A DNA stretch of 64,000 nt from Bacteroidales bacterium (GTDB lineage Bacteria > Bacteroidota > Bacteroidia > Bacteroidales > P3), in assembly GCA_017454015.1 (NCBI GenBank), contig JAFTDW010000036.1, forward strand, positions 1-64,000. The letters are read 5' to 3'. This document shows, piece after piece, positions 17,222 to 24,860 of the stretch. Every line of letters begins with the position of its first letter. Positions within the stretch are counted from its first letter, which is position 1. The position numbers were made by a program, and so were the translations under genes. The notes beneath the pieces were generated by a model, which did not search any database, was not told where the DNA came from, and was given only the letters and a program-made list of their open reading frames with translations.

Positions 17222-18352
17222 ATGCCCCGACTACGCTATTTTTTACCGTTATTGCTCCTCACGCTGGCAACGGCCTCCGCCAGTTCGCAGAATTCAGGTT
17301 TTTACTTGGAGTGTCCCACCACCACGTTCTTTCGTGACGCCGAGTTTTTCATGCCCTTCACCAAAGGCTACACCGCGTCGGGGTTTCGCCTGCAACCCAC
17401 TGTCAACTACCTCAGTACCGACAGCAATGTGACCATATCCGCCGGGGTGCTGCTCACCGGCATTGCAGGGGTCGACGGCTTGTGGAAAGTGCAGCCCGTA
17501 GTCACCATCGACTACCGGCCGGCCCGCTGGGTGGAGCTCACCATGGGGACGCTGCACGGCAGCCTCGAGCACAAGATGCCGGCGCCGCTCTACAACCCCG
17601 AGCGGTGGATTTACAGCTACCAGGAGAACGGCCTTCAGATACGCACCGCCACCAAGCACTGGGAGAGCGACACCTGGGTCGACTGGGAGCATTTCCTTGA
17701 GCCGTGGACTCCCGACCAGGAGCGCTTCACCCTCGCCTCGCGCCACCTGCTCACGCTCCTTGGCGACGCCGACGGCAAGTGTATGCTGCAACTGCCTGCG
17801 GCATTCAGCGGAAGCCACCGCGGCGGCCAGTTCACCACGCTCGACACCTGCATAGAGACCCTTATGAACGAATACGCAGGGCTCTCCCTGAGCTACAACG
17901 CCTGCAAGACAACGACACTGACAGCCGAAGCCCCTATATTTCTCTACCAGAACCTCTCCCCCACCCCACACACCCACTACCTCAACGGCTACGCCCTCTA
18001 CCCTTCTCTTGTAATGAATATATCGCTGCCAGCAAGAGCCGCAGGCGACAAATCACGCGCTACCAAGGAGTTAACACTCCGCTTAGGCTTCTGGCAGGCA
18101 CACCATTACCAGTCGGCACGCGGCAGCTACCTCTACCAGTGCGTGTCATGGCACGACCCTCTCTTCCAAACTCCTGAGAGGCACATGCTTACAGCCGACA
18201 TAGCAGCCACCGCCAAACAACGCGGCGGACTCGGCATAACACTCAACGCCTCAATCTACCACGACCTCGACCTTAAAAAGACCGACATGGTGATAGGTCT
18301 GGCAATGCAGATAGCCCCGCGCGTGGCACTGAGCAACACCGCAAAACAATAA
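17222..18352 (+). CDS. Exported protein of unknown function (possible beta-barrel)
   Basis: 376 residues. An N-terminal signal peptide (PRLRYFLPLLLLTLATASAS) precedes a body with many alternating polar/aromatic stretches (FRLQPTVNYL, VQPVVTIDYRPARWVELTMG, LTLRLGFWQAHHY, GLGITLNASIYHDLDL), which suits an outer-membrane beta-barrel. I do not recognise the family. It is monocistronic between divergent guaB and convergent nitroreductase genes. The barrel idea is inference from the strand-like pattern only. Confidence 0.8.
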   Translation: MPRLRYFLPLLLLTLATASASSQNSGFYLECPTTTFFRDAEFFMPFTKGYTASGFRLQPTVNYLSTDSNVTISAGVLLTGIAGVDGLWKVQPVVTIDYRPARWVELTMGTLHGSLEHKMPAPLYNPERWIYSYQENGLQIRTATKHWESDTWVDWEHFLEPWTPDQERFTLASRHLLTLLGDADGKCMLQLPAAFSGSHRGGQFTTLDTCIETLMNEYAGLSLSYNACKTTTLTAEAPIFLYQNLSPTPHTHYLNGYALYPSLVMNISLPARAAGDKSRATKELTLRLGFWQAHHYQSARGSYLYQCVSWHDPLFQTPERHMLTADIAATAKQRGGLGITLNASIYHDLDLKKTDMVIGLAMQIAPRVALSNTAKQ

Positions 18353-18431
18353 ACGGCCTCGCCCAACTATACCCATTAGTTGAACTCGTTATACTATCCT
18401 CCCATCCTTGCCCCGGAGGGGAGCCCTGCAC

Positions 18432-19205
18432 CTATTCGTTGTTCATAAATCCAGAGCGCGTTATCTCGTCGAGCAAGGCTCGCGAGATGGCGCGGTTGGC
18501 ATCCACGGGATAGCGTTTCTCGGTGAAGAGCTTGGCAAGGTTCTCCACGCCGTTCTCCTCCACCATGCGGCGGTTGAAGGGGAACTCCTCGCGCATCCGG
18601 TGCTGACGTTCTATGTCGGCGTCGCTGTCGGCACGATACTCCTCATAATGAACCACGGCATCGAGGGGCAGACGCTCGCTCAGCGTTGTCTCACCCTCGG
18701 GATAGCCCAGCGCCAGTGTGATTACCGGCGACACCCCTTTGGGCAACTTCAGCAACTCGGCGATAGCCTTGGCGTTATACAGCACCGTGCCGAGGTAGCA
18801 GAAGCCCAAGCCTTCGCTCTCGGCGGCCACGCAGATGTTCTGGGCGCAGAGCGACGCATCGATAACGCCGCTGAGGTACCACAAGAAGTTGTCGTAGCAC
18901 ACTCCCGCGCCGCGCAACTGGCACCAGCGGTGGTAACGCTCCACATCGGCGCAGACGGTGAGCATCACCGGCGCCGTGGCACACTGCCCGTAATGCAAGG
19001 CACCGAGCGACTTCAGGCGTTCCTTGTCGCGCGTTACCACAACGCTGTACATCTGCATATTGCCGGTGTTGCTTGCACGCATACCGCACTCAAGTATCCG
19101 TTCCAAGGTGGCCAAATCCACCTCGCGCTCCGCAAAACGCCTCACACTGCGATGCTCCGCAAGCAGACGCTCTGTGGCATTGAAAGTATCATTAAAAACT
19201 GCCAT
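18432..19205 (-). CDS. NADPH-dependent nitroreductase family flavoprotein
   Basis: 257 residues. The NfsA/FRP-type nitroreductase signature is present: LLAEHRSVRRFAEREVD at the N-terminus (FMN phosphate contact), MRASNTGNMQMYSVVV, and GLGFCYLGTV with LPKGVSPVITLALGYP in the middle. Such enzymes use FMN and NAD(P)H to reduce nitro compounds, quinones or flavins in the cytoplasm. The gene is convergent with the unknown exported protein and divergent from trkA. The true substrate cannot be inferred. Confidence 0.92.
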   Translation of the reverse strand: MAVFNDTFNATERLLAEHRSVRRFAEREVDLATLERILECGMRASNTGNMQMYSVVVTRDKERLKSLGALHYGQCATAPVMLTVCADVERYHRWCQLRGAGVCYDNFLWYLSGVIDASLCAQNICVAAESEGLGFCYLGTVLYNAKAIAELLKLPKGVSPVITLALGYPEGETTLSERLPLDAVVHYEEYRADSDADIERQHRMREEFPFNRRMVEENGVENLAKLFTEKRYPVDANRAISRALLDEITRSGFMNNE

Positions 19206-19260
19206 ATATTATACATTTACAATTATTTAAACCACTTCCGACAAAGATATTGCCGTAGTG

Positions 19261-19268
19261 CAAAGTTA
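19261..19268 (-). promoter_or_regulatory. TAnnTTTG -7 box for the nitroreductase gene
   Basis: TAACTTTG on the minus strand, about 55 bp upstream of the ATG at 19205. It lies back to back with the plus-strand box at 19300, so the trkA and nitroreductase transcripts diverge from a 128-bp gap. Confidence 0.55.
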
Positions 19269-19299
19269 CGAATTTTTCGTCCACTTGCATTTTTTTTTG

Positions 19300-19307
19300 T
19301 AATTTTG
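19300..19307 (+). promoter_or_regulatory. TAnnTTTG -7 box for trkA
   Basis: TAATTTTG on the plus strand, 27 bp before the trkA ATG at 19334. The -33 element is not clear. Confidence 0.5.
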
Positions 19308-19333
19308 CTTTTTTTTAGAGACCTTATAGCGAC

Positions 19334-20671
19334 ATGAACATCATAATAGCAGGCGACGGCGAAGTGGGTTTTTACCTTGCCAAGTCGCTCACCGAACTCA
19401 AACATAACATCACCGTTGTCGACCCACACTCGGCACTGCTCCGCAAGCTTGAGAAGAGCAACGACCTGCTCACCATAGCCGGCGACTCCACCTCGCCGCG
19501 CGTGCTGGAGGAGGCTGGCACGGCAGGGTGCGACCTCTTCCTGTCGGTGCTCCACGACGAGAGCATAAACCTCGTGAGCTGCATACTCGCCAAGAAGCTC
19601 AAAGCCAAGAAGACAGTGGCACGTATCAGCAACGCCGAGTTGCTGGAGCCCCGACACCGTACCACCTTCCGCGAGCTTGGCATCGACGAGCTGGTATGCC
19701 CAGAGCGTATCGCCGCCAAAGAGATCACCAACCTGCTCAACCACAACGTGGCTACAGAGTTCTTTGACTTCAGCGGAGGGCTCTCCATGTACCTCATACG
19801 CCTGCGCGAGACTTCGCAGGTCATACACAAGAAAGTCAAGGACTTAATACAGATATACAACTCGCTGCAAGTGCGTATCGTGGCGGTGCTGCGCGCCGGT
19901 GAGACCCTCATCCCCGACGGCGACTTTGAGTTTCAAACGGGCGACCTGGCCTACATCATCAGCCGCGCCAACCAGATGGAGAACATACAGTTGCTTGCAG
20001 GCGACGCCGACTACCGCATACGCAACGTCATGGTTGTAGGCGGCGGCCGCATAGGACGCTATGCAGCCCTCACCCTCGAAGACCAGATGCACATAACCCT
20101 CGTGGAGCAGGACCCCTCGCGCTGCCTCGACCTCAGCGAGCTGCTGCACAAAACACTCGTAATCAACGGTGATGCCACCGATATAGAGCTGCTCAAGGAG
20201 GAAGGTCTTCAGCGCAACGACGCCTTCATTGCGGTGACCGACTCGTCGGAGACCAATGTGCTCACCTGCCTCCATGCCCGCCGCCTCGGCATACGCAAGA
20301 CCATAGCCCTCGTCGAGAACACCGGCTTCATAGACCTCTCGCAGCAGGTGGGAATAGACACCATAGTAAACAAGAAACTCATCACCGCCAGCTACATAGC
20401 GCGCCTTATAGTGCGTGGCAGCGCGGTGCGCAGCAAGTGGCTCAGCGGCACCAACGCCGAGCTGATAGAGTTTATCGTAGGCCACCGCTCCAAAGCGTTG
20501 CGCTCGCCTCTCGGCCAGCTCAGGATGCCGCAGGGCTCCACGGTCGGCGGCATAGTGCGCGGCGAAGAAGGGCTGCTCCCCTACCGCGACATGCAGCTCA
20601 TGGAGGGCGACAAGGTGGTGGTCTTTGCGATGCCCGAAGTGATGGACCTCGTGGCAAGAATATTCGACTAA
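19334..20671 (+). CDS. trkA: Trk potassium uptake regulatory subunit
   Basis: 445 residues with the classic duplicated layout: RCK_N (1-120, IIAGDGEVGFYLAKSL with the Gly-rich NAD(H) site), RCK_C (about 140-220), second RCK_N (about 230-350, MVVGGGRIGRYAAL) and second RCK_C (about 365-445). TrkA binds the cytoplasmic face of TrkH and gates potassium flow in response to nucleotides. Two trkH genes follow on the same strand, 177 bp and 1.7 kb away. In several bacteria RCK_C domains bind c-di-AMP; a c-di-AMP synthase gene (cdaA) is present elsewhere in the window, but binding here is speculation. Confidence 0.96.
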   Translation: MNIIIAGDGEVGFYLAKSLTELKHNITVVDPHSALLRKLEKSNDLLTIAGDSTSPRVLEEAGTAGCDLFLSVLHDESINLVSCILAKKLKAKKTVARISNAELLEPRHRTTFRELGIDELVCPERIAAKEITNLLNHNVATEFFDFSGGLSMYLIRLRETSQVIHKKVKDLIQIYNSLQVRIVAVLRAGETLIPDGDFEFQTGDLAYIISRANQMENIQLLAGDADYRIRNVMVVGGGRIGRYAALTLEDQMHITLVEQDPSRCLDLSELLHKTLVINGDATDIELLKEEGLQRNDAFIAVTDSSETNVLTCLHARRLGIRKTIALVENTGFIDLSQQVGIDTIVNKKLITASYIARLIVRGSAVRSKWLSGTNAELIEFIVGHRSKALRSPLGQLRMPQGSTVGGIVRGEEGLLPYRDMQLMEGDKVVVFAMPEVMDLVARIFD

Positions 20672-20848
20672 AACCATTTTTCGTCATACATATCAAAGAA
20701 TTTGGTATTCATTTTTCGTTATTACGCTGTTTCGTAATCACGTTGTCACGTAACCCTAAAACCTTTCAACCCTTAAACTTTTTAACCTTTTAACCCTCCC
20801 CCCCTTCCCATCGCCAACAACTATCTCATAATACGTATCTGGGGCACC

Positions 20849-22282
20849 ATGCTGCTCTACTTGGCTGTGGCGCTGCTGCTTCCCGTCACCATGTCGGCCG
20901 TGGTCCGCGACGGGGCGCTCACCGCTCTGCTGCTCTCCGAGGCAGCCACCACGCTGGCGGGACTGCTGATGACAGGCACCTTCCGGCTTCTCGCCTCGAA
21001 AAGCAGACCCCATCGGGGCGGCACCGCCAAGAGGCACAACGCGCTGTGGATCACTGCCACGGTGTGGACTCTGGTGCCACTGTTCGGAGCTTTGCCGTTC
21101 CTGCTTTCCGGCACCCTCGCCTCCCCCGTCGACGCCCTCTTCGAGAGTGTGTCGGGTTTCACCACCACCGGCGCGTCGCTCATCGTCCAACCACAGACCA
21201 TAGCCCCAAGCCTGCTGCTGTGGCGCAGCATGACGCAGTGGATTGGCGGTCTGGGGCTTGTGCTCTTCGTCATAGCCATACTACGCCGCATAGGAGTGGC
21301 CTCGCTGGAGCTCTACGAAGCCGAGTTCTCGGGCACCCTGGGGCGCAAGCTGCACCCTCATATAGCGGTGAGCGTGAGCCGCATGTGGCGTATATACCTG
21401 CTGCTAACCCTCTTGCTCGCCGCGGCGCTCCTGTTGTGCGGCGAAGGGCCTCTGCGCTCTCTCTGCATAGCTCTCAGCACTGTGTCGACAGGCGGCTTCA
21501 TGCCTACCGAAGGCGGCCTCACGGGACTGAGGCCCGCCACAAGCACGGTACTCACCGTCATGATGTTTCTCTCGGGAGTCAACATAGCTCTGCTGTTCCA
21601 CCTCGTGTGCGGACGCCCGCGTCCGCTGCTGCGCAGCCGCGAGTTCCACCTCTACATTGCCATCTACTTGGTAGCTACGGCAATGGTGGCCCTGTCGCTC
21701 ACCGCAGCGGGCAACAGCCTGCGCCACTCGCTAAGCTACAGCCTGTTCCACATTGCGTCGACCATCTCCACCTGCGGCTTCTACCTGCCCAGTCCCAGCC
21801 ACTGGAGCCTGTGGGCCTCGGGGGTTACCTTCCTGCTGCTCTTTCTGGGCCCCATGGCAGGCTCCACGGGCGGCGGCATCAAGCTGAAGCGCATCATGAT
21901 TCTCGGCCATTCGGTACGCAACTATTTCACCCATATACTCCACCCCTCGGCGACACTGCCGCTCAGCGTCGACGGCGACCGCGTGGAGCCCGACTATGTC
22001 TCCAAGGTCTACGCTTTTGTGTTCCTCTACATAATGCTCACGGTGGCCGGCGCTTTCATATTGACGCTCTGCGGACTCGACCTGCAGAACGCCTTCGCCA
22101 TGGCCGCGGCCAACATCTCCAACCTCGGAGCCTCGCCACTGCTCACCAATCTCGGTGCCTCTATCGACTACCCCGCCCTGCCCCTTGTGGGCAAATGCAC
22201 GCTCATGATACTTATGACCGCCGGAAGGCTTGAGATTTTCGCCCTCCTCGCCATCTTCTTCCCTGCCTACTGGAAAAAATAA
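20849..22282 (+). CDS. trkH: TrkH-type potassium transporter, first paralogue
   Basis: 477 residues with about ten membrane segments. The four pore loops are recognisable: GFTTTGASL, STVSTGGFM, TISTCGFYL and NISNLGASP, each with the selectivity-filter glycine; the GSTGGGIKLKR loop follows the third repeat. It forms the membrane pore regulated by TrkA. The first ATG is at 20849, but TrkH-like sequence (NNYLIIRIWGTM) continues upstream in frame to about 20810 without ATG, GTG or TTG, so the real start may be an unusual codon or the N-terminus may simply be shorter. Confidence 0.95.
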   Translation: MLLYLAVALLLPVTMSAVVRDGALTALLLSEAATTLAGLLMTGTFRLLASKSRPHRGGTAKRHNALWITATVWTLVPLFGALPFLLSGTLASPVDALFESVSGFTTTGASLIVQPQTIAPSLLLWRSMTQWIGGLGLVLFVIAILRRIGVASLELYEAEFSGTLGRKLHPHIAVSVSRMWRIYLLLTLLLAAALLLCGEGPLRSLCIALSTVSTGGFMPTEGGLTGLRPATSTVLTVMMFLSGVNIALLFHLVCGRPRPLLRSREFHLYIAIYLVATAMVALSLTAAGNSLRHSLSYSLFHIASTISTCGFYLPSPSHWSLWASGVTFLLLFLGPMAGSTGGGIKLKRIMILGHSVRNYFTHILHPSATLPLSVDGDRVEPDYVSKVYAFVFLYIMLTVAGAFILTLCGLDLQNAFAMAAANISNLGASPLLTNLGASIDYPALPLVGKCTLMILMTAGRLEIFALLAIFFPAYWKK

Positions 22283-22392
22283 TTAGACCCCGAATGACAC
22301 GAATATTGCCTCGCCACTTTTCCCGCGTTAATGCCCGTCAACAATCAAATTGTTAGATTCGTTAAATTAGTGGTCAAAAAGAAACGAACCAA

Positions 22393-23829
22393 GTGATAGT
22401 CAGAATCATAGCCCTGCCCGTGGCCGTCGAAGGCCTGCTCATGCTGCTCTGCGCATGGGTTGGCATGGCCATGGGCGATGCCACGGCCCACCATATAGTG
22501 CTGCCTGGCGCCGTCACCACAGTAGGCGGCACGCTCTGCTACCTCGCGTCACGGCTGCGGCGCCACAGCGCCGCAGGGCGCATGGCCTACCTCGGCGTGA
22601 CACTGCTCTGGATAGTGCTGGCCTCCGTGGGCACCATACCCCTGCTGGCCTCGGGCTCCTTCACGTCGTTCACCGACGCCTTCTTCGAGTCTATGGCGGG
22701 CTTCACCACCGCCGGAGCCTCCCTGTTTGGGCAGGTGGAGCAGCTGCCGGCATGCATAGTGCTGTGGCGCAGCCTCTCGCAGTGGATTGGCGGCTTCGGC
22801 ATCGTGCTGCTCGTCCTCGCCGTGGTGCCCACCCTCGGCATAGGCTCCTACAGCCTCTACACCGCAGAGATCTCGTCGGCAGACAACACCGCAAAACTCG
22901 ACACCTCCATATCGCACACCATCCGCCACACCCTCACGGTATATGTCTCACTCACCGTGATATTCATCGCACTCCTTGTCACGTCGGGGCTCACGCCGTG
23001 GCAGGCTGTCAACCTCACCTTCACCCATATCTCCAGCGGCGGCTTTGCGCTCTTCAACGACGGCATAGCCTCGCTGAGCCACACTCAGCAGCTCATACTC
23101 TTGTTTGCCATGATGCTCAGCGGCATCAACTTCGCCTTTCTCTACCTGCTTTTCTCTCTCAAGTTCCAATCCTTGCGTCAAAAGCTCGACCAGTTGTCGT
23201 TCTACCTGCTGCTTACGGCTGCTGCCACTGCGGTGAGCATGACAGCCCTGCACTACCGCATGCACTACGGCTGGAGCGATGCCTTGCGCCTCGGCGCCCT
23301 GCAGTCGGCCAGCGCCATAACCACCACGGGCACCATGGCCGCCGACACACGCCTGTGGTGGCCGCCGCTCACACTGCTCTTCCTGCTCCTCGCCCTCTGC
23401 GGAGGCATGGCGGGCTCCACTTCGGGCGGCATCAAAGCCATGCGTGTGCTCATACTGCTGCGCAACGTCAAGAAATCGGTGCTCGGCCACCTCCACCCCC
23501 ATGCCGTCGACCCCGTGCGCCTCAACGGCAAACCTTTGGCCGACAGCCTTGTGACCAACGTCATGGTCATCTTCTTTGTCTACCTCTTCACCCTTATTGG
23601 GGCCTCGGCGGCTCTGCTGCTTACAGGCATGGCACCCATCGAGGCGGTGGGCGACGCCGTGGCATGCCTCTCAGGCTATGGCCCCGGACTGGCGACAAGC
23701 GGCGGCTTCGGATCCTACGCTCATCTGCCCTCGGCAGCCAAGCTCATCTGCTCGCTGCTCATGCTCCTCGGGCGACTCGAGTGCATACCGGCACTGATAC
23801 TGCTCACACCGGCATTCTGGAAGAGGTAA
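22393..23829 (+). CDS. trkH: TrkH-type potassium transporter, second paralogue
   Basis: 478 residues starting with GTG at 22393 (VIVRIIALPVAVEGLLMLLC). Pore loops: GFTTAGASL, HISSGGFAL, AITTTGTMA and LSGYGPGLA. The filter glycines are kept, but the fourth loop differs strongly from the first paralogue (NLGAS to GYGPG), which may change ion selectivity (Na+ versus K+) or regulation. The GSTSGGIKAMR loop is present. It follows the first trkH by 110 bp on the same strand, so trkA-trkH-trkH is probably one unit. Confidence 0.93.
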   Translation: MIVRIIALPVAVEGLLMLLCAWVGMAMGDATAHHIVLPGAVTTVGGTLCYLASRLRRHSAAGRMAYLGVTLLWIVLASVGTIPLLASGSFTSFTDAFFESMAGFTTAGASLFGQVEQLPACIVLWRSLSQWIGGFGIVLLVLAVVPTLGIGSYSLYTAEISSADNTAKLDTSISHTIRHTLTVYVSLTVIFIALLVTSGLTPWQAVNLTFTHISSGGFALFNDGIASLSHTQQLILLFAMMLSGINFAFLYLLFSLKFQSLRQKLDQLSFYLLLTAAATAVSMTALHYRMHYGWSDALRLGALQSASAITTTGTMAADTRLWWPPLTLLFLLLALCGGMAGSTSGGIKAMRVLILLRNVKKSVLGHLHPHAVDPVRLNGKPLADSLVTNVMVIFFVYLFTLIGASAALLLTGMAPIEAVGDAVACLSGYGPGLATSGGFGSYAHLPSAAKLICSLLMLLGRLECIPALILLTPAFWKR

Positions 23830-23891
23830 ATCTTGACCACCGTTTTACCTCTTATTTTTTTTGACCACAAATCCGACGAGACATGTGTGTC

Positions 23892-24443
23892 TCACTTCCC
23901 CACCTCGTTGAGCAGCTCAAGGTATTCCTTATATGGCTGAGTGTCGGCGAGGTCGGCGAGTGCGTCGGCGAGGATGCCGTAATACCACATCACGTCGGTC
24001 TTGCCGTTAGGGGCGTGGAAGCGAGGCCATAGGTCGTCGCCAATCTGGCGGTAGTCGGACACTATGGTGCGTAGGTTGGAGAGTTTGTCGCCCATGGCCA
24101 CCATCTTGCTGTCGAGCGGCGAAGAGGCTATGAGGTCGGCCTGGGCCTGCTTGCGGACGCGCCAGGGGGAGCCGTGGGGCAGCGGCGAGGTCTCGTGGAA
24201 CACCAGCGAAGCCACCCTGTCGCCAAACTCTTGCCGTATCTGCTCTATGGTTACCTCGGTGTCCTCCACGGTGTCGTGCAGTATGGCGGCGGCGAGCATC
24301 TCGGGGTCCGTGGTGAGCGACGCAACGATACAGGCGGCCTCCATAGGGTGCATTATGTAGGGGTAGCCCTTGCCGCGCCGTTCTATGCCGCGGTGGGCGT
24401 CGATGGCAAACTTGGCAGCCCGATCGAAGAGGTTGGTATCCAT
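23892..24443 (-). CDS. HD-domain phosphohydrolase, (p)ppGpp hydrolase-like (MESH1/SpoT type)
   Basis: 183 residues. It has the HD hydrolase layout of RelA/SpoT hydrolase domains: an RGKGYPYIMHP motif with His32, HDTVED at 56-61 (metal-binding His-Asp plus catalytic Glu-Asp) and MGDKLSNLRTI near 117. Small stand-alone proteins of this type remove the 3'-pyrophosphate from alarmones. It lies 2 bp after the STAS gene and in the same direction as a RelA/SpoT-type synthetase 3.4 kb upstream. Activity is likely; the actual nucleotide is not proven. Confidence 0.85.
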   Translation of the reverse strand: MDTNLFDRAAKFAIDAHRGIERRGKGYPYIMHPMEAACIVASLTTDPEMLAAAILHDTVEDTEVTIEQIRQEFGDRVASLVFHETSPLPHGSPWRVRKQAQADLIASSPLDSKMVAMGDKLSNLRTIVSDYRQIGDDLWPRFHAPNGKTDVMWYYGILADALADLADTQPYKEYLELLNEVGK

Positions 24444-24445
24444 GG

Positions 24446-24748
24446 CTATTGGATTTCGAACATGTTGAGGAAGCCGGTCATCATAAAGACCTGGCGTATA
24501 TTGTCGCTGATGTTGCGGACAATGACCTTGCCGCCCTTGACGCTGGTCTCCTTGCGCAGGGCGAGGAACAGGCGAAGGCCGGAGCTGGAGATGTAGCTGA
24601 GTTTGGAGCAGTCGAGCACCACGGTGCCGCCGGCAGCCTCTTTGAGCTGTTCAAAACAGGGGGCCACCTCGGTGGATGCGGGAGTGTCGAGACGTCCTTC
24701 AAGATTGGCGGTGGTCACACCGTTGGAATTGTCGATATTGATATTCAT
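24446..24748 (-). CDS. STAS-domain anti-sigma factor antagonist
   Basis: 100 residues, a single STAS domain. The phosphorylatable motif is visible as YISSSGLRL (Ser before Gly57 is the expected site). Such proteins (SpoIIAA/RsbV type) bind an anti-sigma kinase when unphosphorylated and are reset by PP2C phosphatases. The next upstream gene encodes exactly such a phosphatase and kinase-type ATPase in one polypeptide. Its target sigma factor or effector is not in the window. Confidence 0.93.
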   Translation of the reverse strand: MNINIDNSNGVTTANLEGRLDTPASTEVAPCFEQLKEAAGGTVVLDCSKLSYISSSGLRLFLALRKETSVKGGKVIVRNISDNIRQVFMMTGFLNMFEIQ

Positions 24749-24860
24749 ATTATTCTGTTTTAATAGTTTTGTTCTACGTTTTTATTTCTAATAGCCTGTC
24801 AAGCCCAGCCCCTGCATGGCCCTGATAGCACATTTGCATCAGGGCGCGTGGGCTCACTTG

